Made by a program: the position numbers and the translations under genes. A stretch of 64,000 nucleotides of DNA from Favolaschia claudopus (Eukaryota; Basidiomycota; Agaricomycetes; Agaricales; Mycenaceae), in contig JAWWNJ010000043.1 in NCBI GenBank assembly GCA_037176885.1, forward strand, positions 372,001-436,000, in the 5' to 3' direction. The notes below the pieces were generated by a model. The model made no database searches. It worked only from the letters and a program-made list of their open reading frames with translations, and was not told the origin of the DNA. Of the stretch, positions 23,779 through 33,701 are shown one piece after another. The first letter of the stretch is position 1; every line of letters begins with the position of its first letter.

Positions 23779-24145
23779 CACAATTGCTCGGCCTGCGTGT
23801 AGCAGAACTTGCTCAAATCGGTTTCTTTGAAGCTTGTGGGGACTCTGGCCTCCGTCGGGGGCGCACCGAATGCTTCAGGCTCAACATACGCGGCGAACGG
23901 TCCGCAAAATAGACGCTGAAGTTGTCTTTCCCCGGATACCGATATCTGACTGCAATCTTTCACAACTGCTTGACCTGCGGTGGGCGGAACTTGCTCATAT
24001 CGATCCCTTGAAGCTTGTGAGGAATCTGGGTCCCGTCAAGACCGCATCGAATGCTTCAGGCTCAACGTACGCGGATCGTTCGCGGCCGCAAAATAGACGC
24101 CACAGTTGTCTGTCCTCGGATTGACCGATATCTGACTTGTAATCA
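23779..24145. repeat. Imperfect tandem repeat, two ~182-bp units
   Basis: Unit 1 (23779-23960) and unit 2 (23961-24145) align along their length. Both start CACAA(T/C)TGCT, share GAATGCTTCAGGCTCAAC and GCAAAATAGACGC, and end with GATATCTGACT. The minus strand of both units keeps similar peptides (for example AYVEPEAF) in one frame, hinting at a former coding tail, but no gene could be built. The array ends about 90 bp before the cystathionine gamma-synthase ATG, so it lies in that promoter. Confidence 0.6.
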
Positions 24146-24232
24146 TCACGAGCACGTTTTGTTCTTGTACGTTCTGTGGACCGCGAGGACCCACTGCAAG
24201 CTATTCACTCAAGGTAAGGTCTCGACTACAAA

Positions 24233-26004
24233 ATGACCGCCACCCGCATCACCACCGAACTTGGGCACTCGATTCCCCCAGAAGGCCCACATACGATAAC
24301 ATACCATCTTCCTGGCTGGGACAATGCTATTGCGTTTCGGAATGGCGATCAAGCGCTGTTCCAGAGGCTTGTATCTGCGTATCCGCGCCTCACCCCGTTT
24401 GGCTTTGTCAAAGAGGTACACAGAAATGTAGCAAATTCCATGTCAATCCGTTAACTTATGTGTTGTGCTACAGCTTGCCACGGTACTGCATCAGAAGCTC
24501 GGGTTCAGCTCTGCTTATGGCTGTCTGTCGTTCCTTCACCCGGCTGCCTTCTCGATGGCGCAAACGTTTGCTTTCTCGGACCATCGCAAGCCCCCCAATA
24601 AGCTTGAGCCCGCTGAACTGCTGTTCAGGATTGTCGACGTCTGCAGGGTTCGCCTTTACTGCGTCGGGTTCCCATTGGCGAAGCGCCCCGGTATCATCGG
24701 TGTCTGGCAAAGTCCTGGCGTTGGTATAAGCTCACGGTTGGCCGCACATCTACTGAAACAAGGAGATGAAATCGATGTCGTACCGTTTGATGCGGCGGGC
24801 GGCGACGATGTCACCGATGCAACTCTTCCTCCGCCGACATATCTACCTCAAACCATCGCTCACGAGCAAGTTAGACAGCATATCTTGAGCTTACTGAATC
24901 GTGCTCCGGTATTGTGTCATGAAACGACCCTGAAGAACGAAGACATTTACCTGTATCCCACTGGCATGGCTGCTGTCTACAGAACGCATCACGCTATTAT
25001 GCGGATACACCAGGGGCCGGTGGTTGCACTGGGTGCGATGTTTGATGCTACGTTTCAACTGTTCCGCGAGGCGCCAGATGGGTTCAAGCATTTTGGTGCA
25101 TGCGACGCTCGGAGTGCTGTGATGGAAGAACTGGAGACCTACGTCAAGACACAGAAGGTTGTCAGCTATGTCTTCGTCGAATTTCCCAGCAATCCCCTTT
25201 TGATCAGCGTCGATCTAATGAAATTACGGGAGTTGGCGAGTTGACATCCTCTTTCATAGATCCCTACAGCTAATCAATTTTGTGCAGGCGAACCAATATA
25301 ACTTCATCGTCGTTGTCGACGACACCATCGGGAGCTTTTGCAATATCGACGTGCTCCCAGTTGCGGACATCATCATCACCTCTCTCACAAAGTCCTTCAG
25401 CGGCTACGCTAACGTAATGGGGGGAAGTAGCATCCTCAACCCCTCCTCATCCTTCTATTTAGCGCTCAGAGACATTCACCGCGACACGTTCCGCAATGAG
25501 TATTTCGCCGGCGACGCCGAACAGCTCCTCGCCAACAGCGCTGACTACCTCGCTCGCAGCACCATCTTCAACCGCAACGCCAAAGCCCTTGCGGACCACC
25601 TTCAGACATGCATCCGCCCTGACTCCGCCATCACAAAGGTGCTGTATCCCTCCGCCTCCGACACTGCCTCGAACTACGAAGCGCTCATGCGTCCCGTAAC
25701 GGAGTCCTTCGTTCCCGGATATGGTTGCCTGCTTAGCATCGACTTCGCTTCCTTCGACGCTGCGCGGGCATTCTACGACGGGCTTGACGTGCACAAGGGC
25801 CCGCATCTTGGAGCGCCGTTGACGCTGGCTATGAACTTCAATGATTGGGTGTTGGGGAAGGACGAGGAGGCGTTTCGATATCATATAGGGTATGGGATGA
25901 GGAGGGAGCAGGTGCGGATTGCTGTGGGGCTGGAGGACGTGGGGGAGTTGGTGGGAGTGGTCGAGGCGGCGTTACGAGCTGCTGAAAAGGAGATGGGTAG
26001 ATAG
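24233..26004 (+). CDS. STR2: Cystathionine gamma-synthase
   Basis: PLP enzyme of transsulfuration: an activated homoserine plus cysteine gives cystathionine, on the route to methionine. Exons 24233-24415, 24474-25235 and 25288-26004 give 553 residues. The N-terminal region (LGHSIPPEGPHTITYHLPGWDNA) is typical of the fungal enzyme. The PLP fold follows with YLYPTGMAAVYRTHHAI, VEFPSNPLLISVDL, IVVVDDTIGSFCN and the lysine block TSLTKSFSGYANVMGGS. Intron 2 (25236-25287) appears to start with GC (donor GCGAGT). This choice restores LRELANQYNF exactly, whereas the nearby GT sites break the frame. The tandem 182-bp repeat lies directly upstream. A Cys/Met PLP family member is certain; STR2 is the best subgroup. 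Confidence 0.88.
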
Positions 26005-26473
26005 GCTGAAATTCGTCACTGATCTGTCCATGGAGCAATTGAGCAAGTCAATAGACAACTCGTAACGTTCTGGTGTGCAAGTTTTGATGCAAAATGACCG
26101 AAAAGAGGACATGCATATGGCTCCACAGGCATCTCCTTTCTGGTTCTCTGCGATCGACTAACAAACCTCAAGCACTGAAATGTCAGTCCCAAACCCTCGA
26201 GTTTGGACGAAGGCTTTCAAGGTCCGGATCTAATCTATATTTCCCCCTGCTACTTATTTCGCCGTACGATTGAAGACAAATTCCTTGTGTATTGAGTGAG
26301 CAACTCGAACAAAACATCGTGCGTTGTTTCTATCCTTAGGACTCCATAGGCAGAATTTCAGCAGATACATTGATATTGGGTCATAGAACGCTGCGAGAAT
26401 GTGAGATTGTTCGAGTTAAGCACATTTATGGACGATATGTGTATGGCGCACTATGCCGAAACCTGCACATTGC
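26005..26473. other. Convergent intergenic region
   Basis: Lies between the 3' ends of cystathionine gamma-synthase and a minus-strand F-box gene, so it holds two terminators. Nothing else seen. Confidence 0.4.
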
Positions 26474-27862
26474 CTATCCTCTGTAACGCAGGTTCATTCC
26501 CTCCTCTTGCAACTGTTCCAGTTCACTGCTTATAGCTTCAAAATAATCGGCACTATTCCATTTGCAAATCCAGAAGATACGCAACCTCGTGATGCCAGCC
26601 GCATCCCACCTCCAGCGAAGCGCCCTGGCGAGTACGTGCGGGTTCAAGGGAGAAGCGGTTGAAAATGTACAATGCATGATCTCCAATTTGGGAAGGAAGT
26701 CAATGTTTGTAAGCTGAGAAAAAAGTGGGTCGAGATCAAGGCTGTGCAGAAATCGGAGCTGTAGCTCTGCGAGTGAAGGCAGCGCTTTCAAGCATGTTAT
26801 TAATGGCTCGCTCGAAACGGGTGTGAGATACAATTGAAGGTAGTGCAGCTGAACTGCGGCCTGCGATATCCAGGAGCAGAAAGTGGAGGCGTCAATAGGA
26901 CGCGGTTCGAAAGAATGTTGTCGGAGAGTGAGGCGTTTTAAGGCGGGGGTTTTCAGATGTCGTAGAACGGATATGGGCGCTGGGGGTGTTCCCTCCTGCG
27001 AGCTCGTGTCGATGGATAGAGACTGGAGGTAATCGAGTGACGTGGTGGAAGTAGGGAAGGGGATAACGTGGTCCTTCCAAAGTCGAAGTTCGAACGTGCC
27101 CTCGACGAGATTGATTGCGTGATCGAGGACATGAAAATAAGAGGCGAAACTGGCGTAGCGTGCGGTAAAAGTGGTTATCTGTGCCCAGGGGAAATCCGCG
27201 TGCAAAGCTATGGGGTATGAATATGTGTGAAATTCACGCAGACGAGGGGCATTGACGAAAGGCAGCAAGCTTGTGGACTGCGTGTTGTTGGTGCAAGTGA
27301 CTTTTTCGAGGATTGGGAAAGCCGGGGGTGCCGCTGTGTCTGGAAATAAGAGACTGGTATCGACGAGAGAGGGATCGAAATTGATGATTCGCCACTGCGC
27401 GGACATCCCAGCGATGGCTTGAAGTATGGGGCGAACGCATTCTGGCCGTGTCAGGCCCGTTCCAAGTCTCAATGACAGCGCAAGAGAGGCCTGTCGCGCC
27501 CTGGCAAGCCATGCCAGGCATATGTAGACATAAGCATCCCACTGGCCTTTGGCCAATGCGGACGGATCCAATATAAGTTCCAACGAACTCCAGAGCTTTG
27601 GGGTAGATAGAGCAACTTCCCTCCATTGATGGCAGACGCCGCAGAGAGCAAGTGGCGCTGTAGAGGGATTGGGAGTAATGAAATCGACGTCGGGAAGACA
27701 GTGCTCGAATATCTCTGCTAATATTTCCAATGGCAGAGCAAGAATGCGGCGACTCAGAGGGACATATCGGAGACGCCCAAGCCCGTCAAACACGAGAGTG
27801 TGCTGATTCTGATACTCCGGGGGTCGATTTGACAGAGGACCCAGGCCACCAAGAAGGGACAT
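26474..27862 (-). CDS. F-box protein, GLGPLSN family, copy 4
   Basis: Intronless, 462 residues from MSLLGGLGPLSNRPPEYQNQ; an in-frame ATG 15 bp upstream is possible. It keeps the family motif GRLRYVPLSRRILALPLEIL, then AEIFEHCLPDVDF and CGVCHQWREVALSTPKLW for the F-box. The C-terminal half has LRR-like segments (LKRLTLRQHSFE, LHYLQLYLTPVS, LAELQLRFLHSLD) and the conserved end LARALRWRWDAAGITRLRIF. It is closer to copy 2 than to copy 1 by eye. Downstream of a glyoxal oxidase gene on the same strand, with only 175 bp between. Confidence 0.8.
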   Translation of the reverse strand: MSLLGGLGPLSNRPPEYQNQHTLVFDGLGRLRYVPLSRRILALPLEILAEIFEHCLPDVDFITPNPSTAPLALCGVCHQWREVALSTPKLWSSLELILDPSALAKGQWDAYVYICLAWLARARQASLALSLRLGTGLTRPECVRPILQAIAGMSAQWRIINFDPSLVDTSLLFPDTAAPPAFPILEKVTCTNNTQSTSLLPFVNAPRLREFHTYSYPIALHADFPWAQITTFTARYASFASYFHVLDHAINLVEGTFELRLWKDHVIPFPTSTTSLDYLQSLSIDTSSQEGTPPAPISVLRHLKTPALKRLTLRQHSFEPRPIDASTFCSWISQAAVQLHYLQLYLTPVSSEPLITCLKALPSLAELQLRFLHSLDLDPLFSQLTNIDFLPKLEIMHCTFSTASPLNPHVLARALRWRWDAAGITRLRIFWICKWNSADYFEAISSELEQLQEEGMNLRYRG

Positions 27863-28037
27863 GGGGGTAGCAGTCAAAGAACTAAATGTAATCTTAACGT
27901 TAACCCCTTATGTAACCCGACGAATCTGCCCTCTTGAAAATCGAAAATGAAGCCAAGTAACAAGAAACTTGAAGAAAGCGCTCGGCAGTCATGAAATGCG
28001 GAAAACCCTTCATGCCAAAGTTATATACACAGAAATT

Positions 28038-29954
28038 CTACAAGCTCGTCGAGGAAATCTTCATTCCTTGGTCCAGTCGCGGGGGATTACCACCGTCGCC
28101 GACCATGACCATGGCACCCTCGCTATGCACTCCATCCGCAACGACGAATATCCACGCAGGACCCGGCGGATAAATATTGTTATTGGGCGGAGCCGTAATC
28201 GTCAGCTTGTTGCCCACGAGTGTATGTTCGAGGAATACCAGCCTCGAATTGGAATGTTGGGCGTGTGTGATGTAGCCCATGTCCATGAGCGAAACTTTCG
28301 GATGTCTCGTAAGAGGAAAGACTGGGGTAATGAAGAGAATAATACGAACCCTTGATCTGGCCAAGGAGTAAACTCGGTGGAATCGTAACAGTCATGGTAG
28401 CCTTCTGATTGAACAAGATCTGTGTTGGAGCGCTGTGGATGACCGGACGAGGCAAGTTCTTGGTGATAAAGTCCGGATTGAGATACTCCACGCGGAACTC
28501 AGTGGGGAACGCAGTGGGCGGTGGGACGACCGCCGGGTGGGGGTTAGACCCGGCCACCATGATGTTTCTGTTGTATACAACATGAGATGGTATTTCAAGC
28601 GAAGACAAAGGAGAACGGACCCTTGGGGCGTCAGTGCCGCAGACGAGTGATACATCCGCGCGATGTTGCTTGCAGGAATACCTTCTTGAGTGATCCTCTG
28701 TCCAGCGGGGAGCGCCGTTCTGTAGAGCATGCCTCGGAAAGCTGGATTGTTCGAGTTTGAGCCGTTGACGTTGGAGTTACCGACACTCGGATAACCGGAG
28801 TATCTGGAAACACAGAATGAGCGGCGGTGAATCTTGGTATGACAAGACGCACCCAGTGTGAGCGCCGTTGATGAGCAGAACGTCTCCAGTGGGGAGCAGA
28901 ACGCTCTCCATTAGGATTCTCTGTTCTGGCATACGCTCGACTTGCCAACCTCTCGCAACGCCAGCCGCAGTCAAGGTGATGCGCGAGCATTGGTTAGTTG
29001 CGGGATCCTGGGTTGTGAGATTGGTTACCGGGCGCCTGTCGTCGGCGTCGGAACCCCCGCAGACGAGTACAGTGGGCTCATAGAGCGGCGGTGAAAGCGG
29101 CAGCAGTTGGGCGGTACCATCAAAAGGGTTTGCGATGCGGACACCGTTCGGTATCTCTGGAAGGCGAGTCTCCGTATTCGTCTCGATGTCGTAGATCATG
29201 GAGATGTTATTCGCAACCACGAAAATCTTCCCGGACGGGAGAACGAAAGACCTGAAGGTAGGATGGAGTCTCAGGACATTGCAATATCGAAGTTGGTTGT
29301 CACTGACCTCGGGAACAGGTTCACAGGCTGCGCTGCTACCAAGAACGGGCTGAGTCTGACGGTGCCCGCTTCGCCGAGTCTGCTTGGGAAGAACTCGATG
29401 CTGCTTTCTGCGGTCGTGTCATTATTGTAAAACGTATTGGTGTTGCTCCCGCCGATGATCATCAGACTGCCGTCGGGAATGCGGAGACCTGTTGGGTACC
29501 AACGTGTCACCGCGAGGTGTATATTTGCAGGATCTTCGAAGACGGTGCAGCCTTGGCCTTGACCGGTAGGTGAGGTACAGGGGCCAAAGAGACGTATGCC
29601 CATGCGGCCATCTGCTGGGGGTCTGGTAGGGTCTTCCAAAGGCTGGCCAGCGACAGAGACAAGGGTCCCGTTGCTGATAAAAGCGCCACCAGCACAGAAT
29701 GTGTCCGTTATAGAGCTAATTGGGGTAGGAGTGTTGGTCTCGAGATTCCATAGTGCTGCCCAAGCCGTTTCACCGTTGGGTAGAAGGAGAGGGTTCCCAT
29801 CGGCGCGATCGTACATCAACATCAGGGTGGGCGAAATCGTGATGAGCTCGACTGGAATCACGCCAGAGGTGTTACTCTGGACAAATTGCCATTGTATGGT
29901 GCGTTGTGCGCTGACCCCAGCGATGGCAAGCAGAAGAGAGATGACGTTTCGCAT
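28038..29954 (-). CDS. Glyoxal oxidase (copper radical oxidase, AA5_1), paralog 1
   Basis: Secreted Cu enzyme that oxidises aldehydes or alpha-hydroxy carbonyls and releases H2O2 used by ligninolytic peroxidases. Five exons (29308-29954, 28853-29251, 28621-28803, 28350-28567, 28038-28294) give 567 residues. Signal peptide [16 protein letters not shown]. The expected radical-copper residues are present: Cys87 (TDTFCAGG) and Tyr153 (TRWYPTG), the likely thioether partners, then Tyr400-His401 (ARMYHSSA) and His493 (GYITHAQH). Kelch-like blades carry GGSNTNTFY and [12 protein letters not shown]. The C-terminal domain ([20 protein letters not shown]) is complete. Intron 1 (29252-29307) is absent from the paralog at 54989, whose spliced length is identical. 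A TATA box lies about 40 bp upstream. Confidence 0.92.
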
Positions 29955-30689
29955 GGTGAAGCGAAAACGATGAAAAGACAGTGTGCCATCCGTTATATAC
30001 CAAAATTCGGTGGGAGTAGGCACCGGCAGTTAAGAGCACGATCTTGAACCGAACCAATATGAGGCATTTTACCCTTAGATCCTGGGATGCTTCCGGGAGA
30101 GCCGAAAGCCTGAGGGGTGTGGGAATGCAGGTCTTGGACGTTTGGTATCCTGAGTGTCTTGGATGTAGCGACATTGCGCTGAATTCACCGCCTGATGTGC
30201 GTGAGTGCGCGCCTTGACATTACGGTGGATATTCGCAGAAAAAAGAAGACCCGAAAGCCAATGAGAACTGATTTTAACCGTGGTAGATCACAAGCCAAAC
30301 TGGAGAGACTCTTGGGAATACTGTGCACTATTGGACGTCAAGGATGCGAGAGATTTGCAGGGGTGTAGAATAACTGAGCGGCAGACACGGCGTATTCCAG
30401 GAATATTCACTGTGAGGGATCGGAAGTTGACAAGAGTTGACAAGAGACTCGAGAGTTTTGAAGCTTGAAGCACTGTCGACTTGAGTAAGTTATGGTGCTA
30501 CCGCTCAGCTCCACCTGGATGTTGCAGAATTTGGACATTCGGCCCCTACAGAACGTCCTTGGAAGCTATATTCCAGTCAAGAAGGTTAGCGGCTGACGAG
30601 ACCATGGTGGCGAAGGAGGAAGCAAAAGAGATTAAAGCCGATTAAAGCCGATCGCAACCTTTTGTCCGCAATCACCTCGACCAAACGCC
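29955..30689. other. Divergent intergenic region with a TATA box and a short direct repeat
   Basis: Contains the glyoxal oxidase promoter (TATATAA on the minus strand at 29993-29999) and the promoter of the F-box-like gene at 30690. A tandem 10-mer (ATTAAAGCCG twice, 30631-30650) lies 40 bp before that gene. Confidence 0.5.
29993..29999 (-). promoter_or_regulatory. TATA box of glyoxal oxidase paralog 1
   Basis: TATATAA on the minus strand, 39 bp upstream of the ATG at 29954. The paralog at 54989 has a TATA box at a similar distance. Confidence 0.5.
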
Positions 30690-31641
30690 ATGAACACCTC
30701 CGCGAGCACCAATATGACAGAGAACTTCTCCTTCAGCTTCCCCGACGATCTTGAACGAGAAATATTTGAGACTGCTGCAGTAAGAAATCGGAAAGAGATA
30801 ACTACGCTCCTGCAAGTCTGCAGCAGGGTTCACGCATGGCAAAGTCGATCCTTGATTTCAATATTCGTTTCTGATACTCCGTTACTCCAGGATTGAGCCT
30901 TTGCTATATAGGATCATGGTCATCTCATCGAAAGCCGATTATGACTGGCTTGACTCAGTCATACAGTCCAAACAATCCTCTTACTTGCGGAACGCAGTGC
31001 GACATGTTTATCTCAGCCAGATGAGCACCAAGCAACAGGCGTACAAAGACTTCCTTATGACAATCCCAGAGGTGGTGAACCTACTTCTGGATCAAGAGTT
31101 GGACCTGGATCTACTGCCCGCCCTTGACCAGATGAATCTACGAAAACTCGACATCAACGTACCGCCATCTCCTTCTGAATGGGCCCGTCTCATATTGACT
31201 CGGCCACTCCTCACGTCTGTAACGCATCTATCGCTGTACCAGCGTGAAACTGTCGATGGTCTTGATTCTCAGTCTTCGAGCGGGGATGATTGGATTGGGC
31301 TCGCTGCACTCCCCTCACTCACGCACTTGGGGCTCTCTGACAACCTAGCCCGCATCATTCTGCCCCGAGTCCTTGCTGAATGCTCCCGAATTCTACTCGC
31401 CGTTGTGCTCTTTTGGACTGTCCCAGAACGACCGGCGGCTACTGAATTTGCTGAAAGCCTTCGCGTTCTAGATCCACGCCTGGTTGTGATGCTTATGCGA
31501 AGAACCATCACAGTTGACTGGACTGCAGGGGCCAATAGCGGGGATGATTTCTGGATTCGCGCGGATGCTTTTGTGAGTCGCAAACGCAAGGGCGAAATTG
31601 ACAGTGTGTATTTTTCATTCGTTGACAGTCCTTTCAGCTAA
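30690..31641 (+). CDS. F-box-like protein, uncharacterised agaricomycete family
   Basis: Exons 30690-30838 and 30891-31641 give 299 residues. The N-terminal third looks like a degenerate F-box (FSFPDDLEREIFETAAVRNRKEITTLLQVCSRVHAWIEPLLYRIM). The rest has leucine-rich strands typical of this lineage-specific family (LTSVTHLSLYQRE, LPSLTHLGLSDN). The 52-bp intron has a GC donor (GCAAAG). Only this junction gives the HAWIEPLLYR continuity known from relatives, because the nearby GT leads to the wrong frame. The 3' end is uncertain: an alternative splice near 31606 would replace the last residues and end near 31702. If the GC donor is not used, the gene is dead. Confidence 0.65.
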
Positions 31642-31872
31642 CTTCGGTCACAGAAACTGTTTTCCTCTTGGACGAAACGAAATAATTACATCGCTGCCTG
31701 AATGTGCCACCCTCTTCCATTTGTATTTGCCGGGTCTGATTTCTGTAAATCCCCTCCCATCTAATATGAGGAATGCTGGCTCTTCTTTGCCGAGGCTTAA
31801 GATTAGCCTCATTCCCCATTCTTTCAATTCAGCGCATCAACAATATCTCCAACTCCGACAGCTGGGGGTCTT

Positions 31873-32055
31873 TCATTCTTTTTCACCACGTTCCCTCCTC
31901 TTCAAAACATCGACAGGTCCTGGCCACCATTCAGCCCGAAATCGTCTTCGATTCTCGATCTCGAAGTCGTCGCTACTCAGCTGCGGCCTCAGTGCCGACG
32001 TCCAGCGCCAGTCCCACATATACTGGTAAAGTAAGGCCATTGCCTCCGCCAAATG
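31873..32055 (-). pseudogene. Possible gene remnant (MWDWRW fragment)
   Basis: A 60-codon open stretch on the minus strand reads HLAEAMALLYQYMWDWRW then TSALRPQLSSDDFEIENRRR and ends at 31873. Its composition (Trp-rich, well-formed acidic and basic segments) looks coding. A candidate first exon starting MSMSLTVADIIDTIALWG sits at 32281 on the same strand, but an in-frame stop at 32056-32058 and no clean splice join the two. It may be the remains of a small gene. Confidence 0.25.
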
Positions 32056-32442
32056 TTACTTCCGAGTTTCGGCGATTCCAGGGTCTGATATCATTCCTTC
32101 CTCGCTTGACGAAATCCCTTGCTGTCTTGTCTCGTTTCAAAATAGGAATAAAGGCTGTATTGTGACGTACTTGCGCTGCGCTGGTGATATTTTCATTGCT
32201 CATTGTGGTCCTCTGAGTGTCTGATATACCCCAAAGGGCGATAGTGTCAATGATATCGGCAACCGTGAGGGACATTGACATCTCGCAGCTTCAACCGTCA
32301 GGCGGAAGCTGTGTGCATGTCAGGATCCGATGTTCTTGGTGGCGTATCTGTACATGATATTTAATGTCTCTGTGCAGATTAATGTGCGGGGCATCCCCGT
32401 ATCGTGTTTGTCTCCTTCGTTCTGCTGCCCATTGTATCATTC

Positions 32443-33514
32443 ATGTCGGACGAGCGTAGCGTCGAAGCGCGAATACTTGCTCTCCTCAGCCCAAGTGTCG
32501 CCTGTTCTATCATCGACCTTTCGGACTCGCCTTCATGGTGTGCGGATGTGGATATCACCTACTGTATCGGGGCCGACCTGCAGAATGCTGCTCGATTTTC
32601 CTCGAATCCTAAACTCCAATCTGTTACCCAGCTGGGACGCGGATGGGACTGCATATTTGGCCGCATGTATCGGTGTTCCATTTTCCTATATCAAATCCTG
32701 CTCTTTGGTCTTCCGACCACATTCCACTCCCTTGCCTCGGAATCGGTTCTGAATCGAACCGAAGACTCGGACAACAATGAGCTGGAATCATGGTTCAACT
32801 TCGCCGACATTCTTTTCAAGCAATGGAAAACCCTGGGTCTGTTTTGTACAGTTATATTGGGGTGCGTACTATTTCATCGCTTCATCACAAATTCCCTAGG
32901 CTGACAGTTTGAGTGGCCTTTGTATAGTGCAACCCTGACAATGTTCCAGGTCCCCGACATTATAAACAATTCCCTCTTGCGTTTGACTGCGCACTGCACG
33001 CTATTATGTGCCATGCTCAGTCTAATGTATATTTCCTTGCTCAGCATTTACTTCCTCAGCTGCAGAGGTAGAAACGCAGCTATTCGTTGTATCCAGGCCA
33101 GTGGCTGAATCTCTGTCTAGTGTTTGATAGTATCTTGGGACTAACGTTCTATTCAGGAGATGCAGAGCTCAAAGTTGTACTCGTTCTGGAACTTCTGGGT
33201 CTTGGTTGCTCTGCCTACGGCCTGGGCATGTTAGTAAGTTTGCTTTTGACTCTCCGGAATGTGACTCCCATCGCCTGACACCGACTTTTTGCAGCAGTAT
33301 CCTGCTCTTCTTGGCCGCCATTGTTTTATTTGTCTGGCCGATAAACGATGGATACAATGCCTCTCACAATGCTCCAGAAGCCAGTCTTACTCCGAGAATA
33401 ATCTTGATGATGGTTGTAGCTGTCGGAGCCCTCCATTTTGTGCTTGCCATCTGTAAGTTAAGACGCATTGGCCGTCGATCGACTGTCGAGAGTGAAATTG
33501 AAGCGTTGGTTTGA
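32443..33514 (+). CDS. Uncharacterised multi-spanning membrane protein
   Basis: Exons 32443-32861, 32928-33096, 33157-33233 and 33295-33514 give 294 residues. The first exon is soluble (MSDERSVEARILALLSPSVACS) with WFNFADILFKQWKTLGLFCT. At least four hydrophobic segments follow: CTLLCAMLSLMYISLLSIYF, FWNFWVLVALPTAWAC, ILLFLAAIVLFVW and IILMMVVAVGALHFVLAI. This resembles a lineage-specific agaricomycete family without known function. Intron 2 appears to use a GC donor (CAG then GCCAGT at 33097), which alone joins RCIQ to EMQSSKLYSFWNFW in frame. The last intron ends in a tandem GCAGCAG acceptor, so one Ser could be included or skipped. Confidence 0.6.
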
Positions 33515-33701
33515 GGCTTATTGTAAATCCTGTACAATATTCCTCCCAGAATTACTACCTACTTCCGCACAAGCGCCTCATCTTCTTAAGAGATTCGAGT
33601 GTTTGTGTAGGTTCTCCTTTTCAATATTTACGGTTGAACTTGAGCTGCGCCACCAAAATTCGAAAGCCGATTAAAGCCGACACTCCCAACCGTGAGTTTG
33701 C

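Noticed and set aside
25236..25241. GT donor alternatives for cystathionine gamma-synthase intron 2
   Set aside because: The GT sites at 25232 and 25240 leave the wrong phase for the only AG acceptor that continues the PLP-domain frame; the GC donor restores the family sequence.
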